A stretch of 64,000 bases of DNA from Pseudovirgaria hyperparasitica. Taxonomy: Eukaryota > Ascomycota > Dothideomycetes > Acrospermales > Acrospermaceae. Positions 47,096 to 58,761 of the stretch are shown one piece after another (positions within the stretch are counted from its first letter, which is position 1; every line of letters starts with the position of its first letter). Made by a program: the position numbers and the translations under genes. Below the pieces are notes generated by a model. That model saw only the letters and a program-made list of their open reading frames with translations, ran no database searches and was not told where the DNA came from. The stretch lies in assembly GCF_010093815.1 (NCBI RefSeq), contig NW_022985563.1, positions 251,446 to 315,445 on the forward strand, read 5' to 3'.

Positions 47096-48714
47096 ATGCC
47101 CGCGGGATTTACTTCGATCGTATGTAGATGCACGCTCTTCTATATCTGTTAGCTAATGTGTTACACTAGAACAAGGGCGTCTCTAGACTTCCAAACTCCT
47201 CCACAAGTCCAGATGCCGCCTCCCCTCAAAGCCTAATGTCCGATGAGGTCGTCTCCCCTGTCCAAGACGATGAATCACCATCGGCACAGAAAGCCGCTAG
47301 AATGCTGGTCGACAAGAAAAATCCCACAGGTCAGGGTGTATTAGGAGCGGCCTCGAGTCGTTCAGATCTGTGCGTAAGTGGTAGCCAAAGCGATTCAGAA
47401 GAGTCAAACGAAAGCACTTTTGCCTCGAGCGTTCGTAGACGCCTCTATACGATTCGTAACACTCATGTACAGAATCATGATACTAGACTAACGGAGTCAT
47501 TCTACGGTTAGTCCCACCATGAGAGCGAAGTCAAGGTCCATGATACTGATTATAAAGGCCCCGAACCTCATCTCCATTCGATACAAGGCTCTTTCGAAGG
47601 CCTCAATCCCATAGATCTATCTCCTTCATCCGCTCCGGCAGACGGAAGAAACGCTACTCCTAATGATATCCCAGACCTTGATGAAGAGTCGAGTCCTCCG
47701 GCTTCGGGTGCAACAACTATAAGCTGGACAACACCGCTTTCCCGACAGAGATCATACCAACAGCCTCTCACGGAAGCGAATCTCATGGGCTTGTACAGGC
47801 CATCAAAATGTGACAGCCCTGAACCGAGTATTGAGGAAGAGCTCGAATGGGATACTGTTCGCAGGCAAGGAGGACTTGAAGAGCGCCTCCAAGGCCTACG
47901 GAACGAAACCAATACCTTACGTCGTTCGACTCCTTTCTTGGCACCCCAATATGAATATGAGATGCGAGACAAAAGCGATTTCAGTGAGGACCATCGTACA
48001 TCTCCTCGATCTGAACGCCCATATCCCTCCGATGAGGATAATCTGTACACTGAAGGCGCAGATACATCTCGACTACAGACAACATTGAATTCAAACAGCT
48101 ACATAGGATTGGATGAGCAAGGCCAACAGCCGGTGTTTGGGGGACCCCGGAACATGTTCTCGTCTAACAGGATGGACACGACGAGTACTATACCACAATC
48201 TGCCCTCACACATGGTCTCCAGGCCAACGATGAGGCATTTTTGGCTAATGGCGCCCGTCAGACTGCTCGACGAGCTGACATGATGAGCACTTCCCATTGG
48301 CAGCGCCCAAGCCTTCTGCCGCAACTACATGGTCTACCGGATGTTGCCCAGCAGTCACGTCAAGGACGCCCCAATTCAGTGAATGCTCCTAATTCCTTGG
48401 ACATTAGACGCCATGAGGACGTTGCGATCCTACCCAACCACTATGCTAGAGACCTGGCCGATACGGCCAACAGCTTGCGTCGGGAATGGAACAGCGATGA
48501 GTTGCCCAGTGTGGCACTTGCGCACTTCCACCTTTCCAGAGTCTATCTGGCGGACGCAGAATGGGGGCTCGAACAGAGAATGAAGGAGGAACCAAACAGT
48601 GGACGGGGAACAAAGCGTAGGCACAGTGAGATCCGTGGTGAGGAGGAGGCCGAGGAGGATGAGGACAGTTTGGTAGGAGAAGACTCGCGGAGGAAGAAGT
48701 CTTACAGAAAATGA
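47096..48714 (+). CDS. uncharacterised disordered acidic protein
   Basis: Three exons (47096-47119, 47170-47506, 47558-48714; introns 47120-47169 with GTATGT donor and 47507-47557 with GTTAGT donor and TACTGAT branch) encode 505 residues. The start gives MPAGFTSI followed by NKGVSRLPNSSTSPDAASPQ. The protein is mostly polar and disordered. A short charged segment (IEEELEWDTVRRQGGLEERL) may be helical. A more ordered stretch lies near 430-470 (SVALAHFHLSRVYLADAEWG). The tail alternates basic and acidic (GTKRRHSEIRGEEEAEEDED then EDSRRKKSYRK), resembling a nuclear localisation signal. The second intron is 51 nt, a multiple of three, and contains an in-frame TAG, so retention would truncate the protein near residue 121. 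No family is recognised, and regulation or chromatin binding is only a guess. Confidence 0.6.
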
Positions 48715-49795
48715 TAGCCCTGAGGCCTGCAAGTACTACCTGTGGCCTAGGTATCGATACTCTGCAGATGCCTACCAGAACTATACTCCTGCGGAAGCCT
48801 TTGGGTATATGGGAGGCACATCATGGGCGAAAATGACGTAGCGTCTGTACAATATCATTAGGAGTTCAACACAATGGCATTAGGTTTCAAATAAAACTTT
48901 GAGAAGATGACCAACAGTGAGAATGGGTCTTATGTGTGTTGCAATCATGCATGAAGTCTTGGACAGGGGCAGGGGCGAATCTTAACATCTTCATCAGTAC
49001 TAAGCAGCTGATCAGGGATCGTCATCCCAAGCCGAGGGTACCAATTCACAGCGAAAGCAGAATGTGATACACCTAATATCAAAGAGAGCTCGAATGCCAT
49101 GGCGACGATCAACGAAAATCTGGACTATCGACACATGGGACAATCAATGTAGGGTAGTCGCGCGATTGACATGCTGGACTCGCCAACTGATGTTGACCTC
49201 TGCATATTTCATAAGCCGCTTTGCGACAATGGAAGCTGGACAAGATATCCACTTCACTCCAGAACCATCTATTCCGATGCTGTGTAATGGGCCAATAGCC
49301 AGGGGTTTCGTCTCAGGAATCTTCCGTGCATCTACATATCGCGGCGGGTCGCCAGGGCTGGGTGAGCACGGTACAGGGTCTGAATACTGGGTGGTATGTG
49401 GGACTGCGCAAGAGGAAGACTTTCCTCTCACGGACCATGTGTTAATGTTGTGGAGCAGAGGATCCATCAATTCATGGAGTATGGATGGATCCGATCCATT
49501 TGCTCCTGCCGTGGTTCTCTACTCCCTCCAAGCCACCATCGATGTCGGCACTTGACCACGACAGCCAGGCGTCATCAGGTTGATTAATATTCGTAGTCAC
49601 CTTTCCCTACGGCTCGACTATCAATGGCTAGTAGATGGCTATTGACGCGTTACTGGGACATGCCTCGGGAGGTCCCTCCCTTTGGGTGCGTCAGAAACGC
49701 TGCCCCGCTTAGTTCTGTAGCGGTCCGCCAGTCTTCGTCGGCCACCGAACATGGACAACGAACTAACAACAGCATAAAGCCACAGAACACTCGAA

Positions 49796-50038
49796 ATGCC
49801 TGTTCTTGTCAAGCGTCAGCGCAAATATCCATCAGAGTTGCTCGAACCTATTCAGGAAGGAGATCTGCGGAAAGCGCAAACACCCAGAGCGAAAACGTGG
49901 AAATCCTTTTCTCTTGCGTTTGTGCGTGCGTACCACTGGCTAGGCACAGTCTGGAACCTTTCTCGAGTCTACAGTACACCGTGGCTCATTCGTGCATCGC
50001 TATTTTTGTTGTTACACTATTGGGGCAAGTCAAGATAA
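49796..50038 (+). CDS. possible small membrane protein, 80 residues
   Basis: An ATG-initiated ORF reads MPVLVKRQRKYPSELLEPIQ at its start and ends in a hydrophobic helix (PWLIRASLFLLLHYWG) followed by KSR. The layout, a basic soluble part plus a C-terminal anchor, is plausible for a tail-anchored protein. Another frame across the same DNA is open for 150 codons, and there is no homology signal, so this is weak. Confidence 0.22.
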   Translation: MPVLVKRQRKYPSELLEPIQEGDLRKAQTPRAKTWKSFSLAFVRAYHWLGTVWNLSRVYSTPWLIRASLFLLLHYWGKSR

Positions 50039-51038
50039 ATCGTACCATCAACACTAGATTCAAGAGTGACCCGTAAGCCATGAGCCGTAACAGAGTGAAT
50101 GCTCTATCACGACTTTACCTTCTGACTCATGGCAGCGGTGGCTTGAGATCGTAGCATGGATCAATGGATTCGAATGCCCTTCATCCTTGCCATGAGCGTG
50201 AGCGCCTCTTGAACGCCACTACGATGCAAACCGGAAGGGGGCACAACACTGATGGCTGAAATGCCATGGCGCCCTCGGCGACTGACTGAAGAGGCTTGGA
50301 GGGCCTTCCGTAAGAGGCGCTTCGCCTTACGACAGTTCCAATCAGACAAATAGCCTTCGTTTTACTTTGTCTCAGAACAGCTTGTGGAAGCGAGGCAAAT
50401 AGTATGATGAGTTTGCATGCGAAGCGATACGATCGACGATCTTATGGAGGGTCGACCTATTCAGCACCTATTAGCAACTTCATGTTCGTTGAAATCCTGC
50501 TGTCAATACTTGTGTGTGGTCTTCGTCTCGATATTCTAAACACAGCAGCACCACCCCAGAAACAGCCAGCTACGTAGCGTGGACCACTAAGGTGGCCTAA
50601 ATTTATAGTGTTTATACAGGCCAATGATGACGAGGATATTGTCTGCAGTTCCTCGGTAAGTATCCCTACGATGCGGAAGGCTGCTGTTTGGGATGCGGAG
50701 AAATGTACCCTGTGGTGGACTTGGGGCTGCACCACGACTGGAAATAGAAGAGGCTTAAGCCATCCATTGCGGCGTAACATCCATCTCTGGCTCGTAATTG
50801 GGGTACACACGGTTTGGTCATCTTTTGTCTTCTGTTCCCCACTCTATTATCCTCTTGGGGCTAATACCTTCATATTTAGAATGTACGGAAATGTCCTGTA
50901 TGTGGCTCTAATTATTTCGTCACCGGCTTACCTCTCTACATATCGCAAAGAAGGGCTTATCGGGCATGTCGCCTCATTGGTCCTGACATCCTGTATATCA
51001 CTGTCAAGCGCCGTACACTACACTAATTTGACCATTCA

Positions 51039-51069
51039 ATGCTCGATGCTCGATGCTCGATGCTCGATG
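51039..51069. repeat. tandem ATGCTCG heptamer, four copies
   Basis: Four exact copies of ATGCTCG, then a partial fifth. It is about 260 nt upstream of the peroxidase start codon. Confidence 0.9.
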
Positions 51070-51331
51070 GCTTAAGCGACCGTCTAGTAGGTAGCGTGAC
51101 CCGCTGGGTGTTTCTACTCATCCTGCATTGGTTGAATGTGTCTTGACTAGACACCGAAGTACCCACATTATTCGTACATGTCAATGTGAGAGAGAATGTC
51201 GCCGAGGCTCGAATCTTGATATTGGTACAGATCTATATTATTATATATATCTGCTTCCTCGCCATGTCGATCAGTTGGACTTTCCTTGCCCAGCTTCTCT
51301 ACAACTCTGCATATTCACGCACATCGCCACA

Positions 51332-52588
51332 ATGCAGCGCTCAATCATCTATTCCCTGCTGGCCAGCAGTGCCACTGCCTTCCCATTCGTCTCCAATGTC
51401 AAGGGAGTCGACTCGAGCCTTTTCCGTCGTCAGCAGGATGGTAAGGGCCAGCTTGGTGGTCCTGATAATTGCCCATACAATCCTCCCGAGAACCATGTAC
51501 CGGCGGCGCCTGTAACCGACCAGTTTCCCTACAACAGTGCCAAAAATGGTGTTCCTGGTAAAGGAAAGGGTGGCTTCCTCGTCCCCGATCCTGCGGACGC
51601 AGCTCACAAATTCATTGCCCCTGACTACACACGCGATATTCGCGGACCATGCCCCGGTCTTAACGCCGCTGCCAACCACGGTTTCCTCGCCCGCGACGGT
51701 ATCGTCACATTCAATGAGCTTGTCGACGCTCAGCAGAATGTTTACAACGTCGGTTACGACTTGGCTGTCCTTCTTGCCGTTCTTGGTCTCACTACTACAG
51801 ACGGCGATGCCGTGACTATGAAGCTGTCAATCGGTTGTGATGCCACCAACCGCACTTCAGTTGCTCCTCTTCTGACCGGCAGCCAGCCTGGTCTTGATGG
51901 ACACAACAAGTTCGAGGCCGACAGCTCGTTGACTCGTAACGATTTCTTCACCCATGGAGGTGACAACTTCAAGATGAACGCCACTCTCTTCAGCATGATG
52001 ACCGACACCACTGGTGGTCTCTACAACCTTGAGAACCTTGCTCTGTATCGTGCTCAACGTTACGACCAGTCCGTTGCTGAGAACCCCAACTTCTACTTCG
52101 GTCCATTCAGTCTGCTGCTATTCGGAGCCGCATCCTTCTTGTATGAGCTGATGCCCAGTGGCCCCAACTACACTCCTGATGTACCTACAATCTCGTCCTT
52201 CTTCGGTGCTGAGAAGGTCAACGGTGTATGGCGATTCAATGGCAAGGAGAAGATCCCAGATAACTGGACCAACCGCGTTGAGCCATACAGCATCCTCGAT
52301 GTAGGCGCCCAGATCTTCGCCATGTATGGCCTTCACCCCAAGGCTTTCGGCGGCAACACCGGCGATGGGCAATTCAACTTCGTCAACTTCGGCGACATCA
52401 AAGATGGCAAGCTGCCAGCCGCCCCTTCAGCTACCAGCGTCTCTTGCCTACTCTACATGCTTGCCACCGAGCGTGTGCCATCTTCGCTCAACGGTGTCAT
52501 TACCCCGACCGTCGATGCTCTCTCGCTTGCCCTGAGCAAGCTCAACCCCCAGTTCAAGAACTTGGGCTGTCCTCTTCGCCTCACCTAA
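51332..52588 (+). CDS. secreted heme-thiolate peroxidase (chloroperoxidase/UPO family)
   Basis: An uninterrupted ORF of 418 residues from ATG at 51332. The in-frame extension upstream has no signal-peptide character, so this Met is preferred. MQRSIIYSLLASSATAFPFV is a signal peptide. The proximal heme ligand is in RGPCPGLNAAANHGF (Cys107), the family's PCP motif. The distal acid region reads HNKFEADSSLTRNDFF at about 191-206, where the usual EGD/EHD triad is EAD; Glu, Asp, Ser and Arg are conserved. Downstream FYFGPFSLLLFGAASFLYEL and LYMLATERVPSSLNG fit the C-terminal helices. N-glycosylation sites (NRT, NAT) support secretion. Such enzymes halogenate or oxyfunctionalise substrates with hydrogen peroxide. 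It is close in length to long UPO-type members. No biosynthetic cluster partner is adjacent. Confidence 0.92.
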   Translation: MQRSIIYSLLASSATAFPFVSNVKGVDSSLFRRQQDGKGQLGGPDNCPYNPPENHVPAAPVTDQFPYNSAKNGVPGKGKGGFLVPDPADAAHKFIAPDYTRDIRGPCPGLNAAANHGFLARDGIVTFNELVDAQQNVYNVGYDLAVLLAVLGLTTTDGDAVTMKLSIGCDATNRTSVAPLLTGSQPGLDGHNKFEADSSLTRNDFFTHGGDNFKMNATLFSMMTDTTGGLYNLENLALYRAQRYDQSVAENPNFYFGPFSLLLFGAASFLYELMPSGPNYTPDVPTISSFFGAEKVNGVWRFNGKEKIPDNWTNRVEPYSILDVGAQIFAMYGLHPKAFGGNTGDGQFNFVNFGDIKDGKLPAAPSATSVSCLLYMLATERVPSSLNGVITPTVDALSLALSKLNPQFKNLGCPLRLT

Positions 52589-55500
52589 ACGGTCACAGAC
52601 CCTATTTATGTAATTACGAATGTTCATGTTGTTATGCATCGGTTGGTTGGGAGCGTGGCATGGTGTGGGTCTTGGACTTAGACACACGAAACTTGTACAT
52701 AGTTGATGTCTAGTAAAATGATATTGAGATTTAACACTGTTAATGATTTTGCCACATGGCTGTCCTGCATGCATCTGCACGAGAGAAATGTACACTGGAA
52801 AGCATTCTACATCTCTGTCTACTGTACCTCGACTACCGTGTCCATATCACTTGGCCATGGCTACTGTTCAACGGAATATGCGCCGTGCTGTTCTCATGAA
52901 CCCAAAACTTCAAGTCGCCTATTAACACACTCACTCCAACCTACCGACAGTGCCCGAAGACACAAACATCTACAACAGGCACACATTCATAGCCACCCGT
53001 CCCGAACTGCTCCACATCCATGACTCTCACCGTGATATTCCGCCAAAACTTACCTAATAGTCAACCCACAAAAGCCACCGGATCATCCCGAGCACCACAT
53101 GTGTATATCTCTCCCTTCCGTTGCCAACCAACATGCACGTCGAAAATCTAGACAGCCTTACCTGGCAAAGTCCGCTGGCTTGCATTTACATCGTATATTC
53201 TCTGCCAGCACTGGTGCTGACTATCTGGCATGGCATGCAGTCACGGGCTATATTAGGCTATTTCCAAACCCATCTTTTGTCAAAATTACGCTTTTTTAAC
53301 ACATTTTGGCGTTGACAATGGCAATGACGATAATTCAAACATCGCGTGGGGCATACCTACATACCAGGTATCACGTTGATCCTTCTGGTGTGGCGGGACA
53401 TAATGTCGACATTACCATGCGGATGATCGGCCCCGGGGGGCCCATTCCATCCCGGCTGGACGTATCCTGGATACTCAATACATCCTTGGTTGTTATGCCA
53501 GCGATGGGGATCTGGCGCCACACGCAGCTAGGCAACATCGCCAGAGTCGGGTGACTTGGCTGTCATGAGCGCTTCTCTCTCTCTTTCTCTCTAAGAACCA
53601 CTCTGTAGCGACGTAATACAGGAGGAAGAGATAGAGTTGGCGGGGGAGGACCCTGGTCCTGGTCAGACGCCAGGTTGGGATCCGGATGCAGATGGGGCGC
53701 TTCCCCGCATCCGTCCACCCTGGACGCCCCACTCATCCTTCCAGGGGGCCGAGGCTGACATTTGATAATTGAGTGATTGGTTGTCTTGCGTGTAATTATT
53801 CGATTTTGCGAAGATACTTCATGTGATCGAGGATGGTGGGGTGAGGGAGTCACGTCATGGTGCATAGGGGGGTGGGGGGCATGGGGAAGAGGTTTGTTGT
53901 GGAAGTAAAGTAAAGTGCATTGCATGCATACTGAGGCGAAATAATGTATCATCGTTAGGCATTCCTTCTTTTCGTTCTTATTTAAATATTACTATGGAGT
54001 AGATGTAATGATGAGATTGCAGATCGCAATTCTCCGTCGATCCTTCTAATGATGCAAATGCTTTACCTTCCTCCTTCTTTACAAACAAATGCATGCCCAT
54101 ATGTTGTATCACTGCCCAGTAGAGTCTTCCTATTTACCCGAAGACATTGGAGTCGTTTATTTCTACAGCATGACGACTCATGACAACCAGCCATGACCAA
54201 CGTCAACATAGTAATACACTGACTGCCACTGGAATATTACGAGATGGCAAATACAAAGTTCCGCCTAGAGCAGCTTCTCATCAAGTAACTGATACGCTAG
54301 AAGCGTGTTTCAATATATCAATGATTCACAGCTTGTCGAAGCGTTCGCTGGTCCCCCATCGACGCTATATTGACGCGTGTCAGTAATCGAGACCTGGAAG
54401 CTGTCTAGACTTCTTACTATTTACGACCATTACCCCTAACCAGTAGCCTATAGAAATGTTGAGAACTCTCGCATCTTTCTCATGCCTAGTCAGTGACGAT
54501 CGGCCAATTTGAGTATTGACGTCCCTAAAACCATCTTGTAATGGTATCTACAAACTATTGTGGTCCACTGTTCTGTTCCGATCCTCTGGCGTTGGATTTG
54601 GTCGCTTCTGTGCCTACCGGTCTACGCTGCCGTGAGAATGACGATAATGGCTTAACTATGAATGAACAGTCCTGTCCCTAGCCAAAGCCAACCCAGCTGT
54701 TTCTCTTGTCTCTTCGGACTTTTCCTGCCGGTGTCATAGGGCCTTGTTGTACCTCGATGCGCTGAAAGATGCTGAAAAGATGTTAAACACAAGGTCCTGG
54801 TCACTGCAATACAATGCATTTGGCTGCTGATCGGAAGATGGTCCCCTCTCCCGTGGCTGCATTGGTGAACTCAGCCAGCGTTACGCCTACACTGTTGCCA
54901 ACCTGTCCCTGACTTGCCGGAGACCTCACGGACGTTCGCAGTGGATCCCAAACAGATATCCACTGAGTTGTGTTGAGTCGATACCATCGACTAAGCCCTT
55001 AGCTCGACCCCATTCTCCGGGATACTATCAAGCTCATAGACCGTACACTGCATACATGCATCCTCATCCATAGGAGTTAGGACCGACCAACTTACCAAGT
55101 CACCTATCGCAACCTCTACATCTCGTTACCCAATTTCCTCACATCTCTGACTGCCGCCACATCGACACGGTGCGCTCTTGCTGTCCTGCACCTAATCCTC
55201 CCTTCAGCTCTAAGTCCTATCACAAGGTACTGTTATGAACGCGAACATGGAAAACTGCGAGACGACAATTGTCCACGCCTGTACCCCATGTCGCCGAGGA
55301 ATGAAGAGAATGCATACATCGCACTGAGACTTAGTGACGCTCACGAACATTATACAGTTCTCAACGCTAACTTCTAACTACCGCTACACTCCCAGATATC
55401 GAGTATGTACCATCGGCGTGGGTGTCACCATATAATGCATATATGCCCATGCAGCTCCTCTTGAACCCTCTACCAGGAATCCATCAACAGCACTGAGAAA

Positions 55501-57713
55501 CTCTGGCATAGGTCATGATCGCTCGGGATTATATCCCTTCTCCTTCTTGGTGCAGCCGCTGACGATGACCTTAACAAATGGTCGATCGGTTGCCCGCACC
55601 TAGACGTCACACAGCCAGCGAAACTATCTCAAACGGCTTGCACAACAAACACGAGTGTGACCCAAGCCCTCTCTCTACCAATACAGCAAACACCTTCAAA
55701 TCGCAAAAGATTCAATCCAAACAGCTGTACGACATGCATCCAGTCCAACAAGGCCCCAGTCTAGTAAAGTACAGTCTGGAGAACACCCTCACCGAAAATT
55801 CACTCCTCAAAACTTCGACCGAAGGATCCACAGCAACCCCCTATTCTCTTCAACGCGCCCTTGGCCAGCTCCGCTTCGGACAAGCCCAGCCAGGCCGCAT
55901 AGATGTTCATCTACCGCTTCATAGGCAACAAACCCGCGGAGCCTCCCAGACGGCAGTTCCAAGCAAGGTCGTTCCTCAAGTCCTTCTTCAGCTTCTACGA
56001 GAACCTAGATGGCGAACGAATTCCGGATAACTGACTGATACAAGCACGCGCCCCTGGATGACGCCTACACAGTCCCTTTTCTTGAAAATTCGACATCCTC
56101 AACCCTCTAGCCATCGGCGACACCACGAAAACAAACCAACTCCTTCCACCGCAATCCCACCGGACAATCTTCCATCGCCAGCTGACTCAATCGCGGTGCA
56201 TCAACACCACAGGTCCACAGCTTCACTGACCTGATGTGTTTTGCTTCCTGGTTTGCACACGCGAGGCCGATTACAATGCTATAGAACGGCTACTGCGTTG
56301 TTGAGTCTACAGTGTAGACCCGTTAGTAGGTTGCGGCTGATGGATGATTCACTGTTGAGGCAGTTCTCTGAGGTACATATGCAAGGGTCACTAGGGCGGC
56401 GCGGGATATGGCGGCTTGATTAGACGGGTAGATATGCAGTATGGTGTGGCGTGGATGTGTGTGCATTGTGGGCTTTGAGATTTGATGTTTACCTTTGGTT
56501 TTATTTGGTTCTGATTTGAGCAGTATGATGTGGTGAGCTGATTAGACGACGAGCAAGATTCTTGGAATGTATGGTGAGGGAAAGGGAAGAGAGGGGTGTA
56601 TTTGGGAATCTTGTATATAGTATATAAGCTAGGTCGAGCTGAATTAATCTCAGTGGAGTGGTCATGCGAGACAGAAAGACAGACAAGCCATATCCCACAG
56701 CATTTACGTTTACGTCCGATCTTCCAGGGCATGTCATGAATTCTATCTTTCGTGCTCCGTATCTCCATATCGTCCCAATGATTGTAGAGGAGAGAGAAGG
56801 AGAGAGACAGAGATTAATCCCGCGTATCTAATCCCGAGCAACATTCCCATGGAGAATACTCCCAAGCAAACGACCAAATCCAAAAGAAACAATAACGAAT
56901 CTTACATCGCCGTTGATGCCCCGCACATCAATACTAAACATCCAACGCCAATGCCAATCCCAAACCCATATACAACCCCAAACTCAATTCCTCCCCTGAA
57001 AAGGGGCCACAGACTCACTTACCACATATATACATCCATTGAGCGTAATGGCTGATATATGTCAATTATATTAGTCATATCGGAAAACAGAGTCAAGGAT
57101 TCATAGATTGAAGAATCATATCTGAGAAGAACGTTATACGGCTAAGAAGGGTCTTCTCGAGTCTATACGCCATAGAATGTCATAGTTCTTCCTTTATTCA
57201 TGCCCGTTCGAAATCCACGCTGTTAGATCGACAACGAGAATACGTCTGACGTCGTTGTCTTTTTGGCTTTACAGATGCTTGTTTGGTATTTGCTTGCAGA
57301 TCGAGATGGAGAGCTTGTCTAACGTGCTCTTTGTACTTTCCGCTTTATAGATGCTCGTTCTAGAGTTGACGCTGTCAGAGGGTCAAGATCAAGAATTTGC
57401 TCCAAATTTGTTCTTTGTATTGTTTCAAACAAAAACAGGAGTGTCTCTGGTCATACCCACATCTGCTATCGACGTCATTACAGCCGTGAACTTACACATT
57501 TTTGCGGTCGGTGAAGGAGATAGGGGCATAACACCGCTTGAATCCTGTTTTCCATCTATGCCCATATACACAGACGTACGTACACACGCACCATCCCATC
57601 AGCAAAACCTTTCCTTCCTGAGGAGCGCCCCTTTCCATCCATCCTCCCCTGTATTCCATCCTCACACATAACCTGTTTCAAGTCAGCGCAAAATCTCAAG
57701 ATATACGGTATGA
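52589..57713. other. 5.1-kb gene-free region
   Basis: The longest spacer in the window. ORFs of 60-150 codons exist, the best being 55578-56030 (+). A different frame at 55903-56031 reads MFIYRFIGNKPAEPPRRQFQ and then a helical, Phe-rich end. Neither is supported by a domain or by splice sites. Composition is mixed, with pyrimidine runs and no evident repeat family. Confidence 0.45.
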
Positions 57714-58511
57714 TCAAGCGAGGGTCCCACCTTTGCGCGCGCCCTGAAAGAAGAAGCGCACAATAAACACCTGCAGACCAGCCATGGCAACCATCATCAA
57801 GCTCTCCATGACACTGAAATTAAAGATGCGCTTCTCGGTGCTGCGCACGGTGCTAAAGTTTCTGTTTTCGCGCGTGCGGAAGTATTTCTGGTTGCGCGTT
57901 ATTGTGGAGATGGAGGAGGAGAGCTTGAGGATCGAGTCTTCGAGCTTCGAGGTTTGCTCGGGTGTTGTGCCTTGTTTGGAGGGGATTTGGGCGGGGCGGA
58001 CTTCGTTCTCGACCTGTTGGGAGGTTAGGTAAGAGAGAGAGGGAGTGTTATGTCTTGTTTCCGGGGGGAGAGGGGATGTGTATGTGGTTGTGTATGTGCG
58101 TGCATACCGAGATCTCGAAATCAACTGTCTTCTCCGCAAACGTGCTCATCTCATTGTTGAAGCAGAAGCGATACTCGCCGAGGTCGTTCGCGGTGAATAC
58201 AAAGTCGCCCTGGCGCTCCTTGTGACCAGCCAGGACCTCGCGCTCATTGGGCCCGACAACGGAGTAATCGACGTCAAAGGAGCCGCCCGATTGTACCTGA
58301 TGTCTCGCATCAATAACACGCTCTATGTGGGAAGTTTGGTCCCGGGTATAACACGTACTGCGAAGTAGAATGCAATCTTGGCGCCAACTTGTTGCACGTC
58401 GGTGAAGTAGCAGGCCTTCTCGTGCGCGAGCAGCTTATATGTGAGCGCGGTGCCAGAGACGGCGCTGGTGAGGAAGGCCAGGAGGCTCACGAGAGCTAAT
58501 GTCGTCTGCAT
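57714..58511 (-). CDS. p24 family cargo receptor (emp24/GOLD domain)
   Basis: Three exons (58511-58359, 58296-58108, 58013-57714; introns 58358-58297 and 58107-58014) encode 213 residues, the normal length for p24 proteins. A signal peptide (MQTTLALVSLLAFLTSAVSG) precedes the GOLD domain (about 21-115), with LLAHEKACYFTDVQQVGAKI and GDFVFTANDLGEYRFCFNNE, including the conserved CF pair. A luminal coiled coil follows (SKLEDSILKLSSSISTITRN). One membrane helix near 185-205 leads to a short tail, RFFFQGARKGGTLA, with an FF motif for COPII but no dilysine ending. p24 proteins cycle between ER and Golgi and sort GPI-anchored and other cargo. Which Erp subfamily it belongs to is unclear. It diverges from spc3. 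Confidence 0.92.
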
Positions 58512-58761
58512 TGTCGGTCACGGTCGCGTCGTGCGGGCGGGTGAGTGTTTCGAGTGAGTCTTGAAGAGACAATTATCAGTTAGTTGTCCAAAAGGAGGAG
58601 CTAGCGGAGCGGAGCAGCTAGAGGGAGAGCCAGGGTCCGAGGCTTGGCGTGGCTTTCCGCAACGTAACTACTTTAAAGCTTCTCACTTATTCTCTACCTC
58701 AATATCTACAACCCAAACAATGAGCGCGTAGTAGGACGTATACACGCACGCACACCAAACC
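58512..58761. promoter_or_regulatory. shared divergent promoter, p24 receptor / spc3
   Basis: Only 250 nt lie between the two start codons. The region includes TTTAAAG near 58673 and short GGAGC repeats near 58599-58619. Shared control of two early secretory genes is plausible but not proven. Confidence 0.55.

Larger units (their letters stand above)
48715..51331. other. 2.6-kb gene-poor region
   Basis: No recognised gene. It holds competing ORFs on both strands around 49064-49555, an 80-codon ORF at 49796-50038 with a hydrophobic end, and a heptamer repeat at 51039-51069. The right end holds the peroxidase promoter. Confidence 0.45.

Noticed and set aside
49064-49555. Overlapping 163-codon (+) and 108-codon (-) ORFs
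   Set aside because: Neither strand is favoured by composition or motif; left unannotated.
51128-51331. N-terminal extension of the peroxidase frame
   Set aside because: It would bury the signal peptide; the Met at 51332 starts a clean secretion signal.
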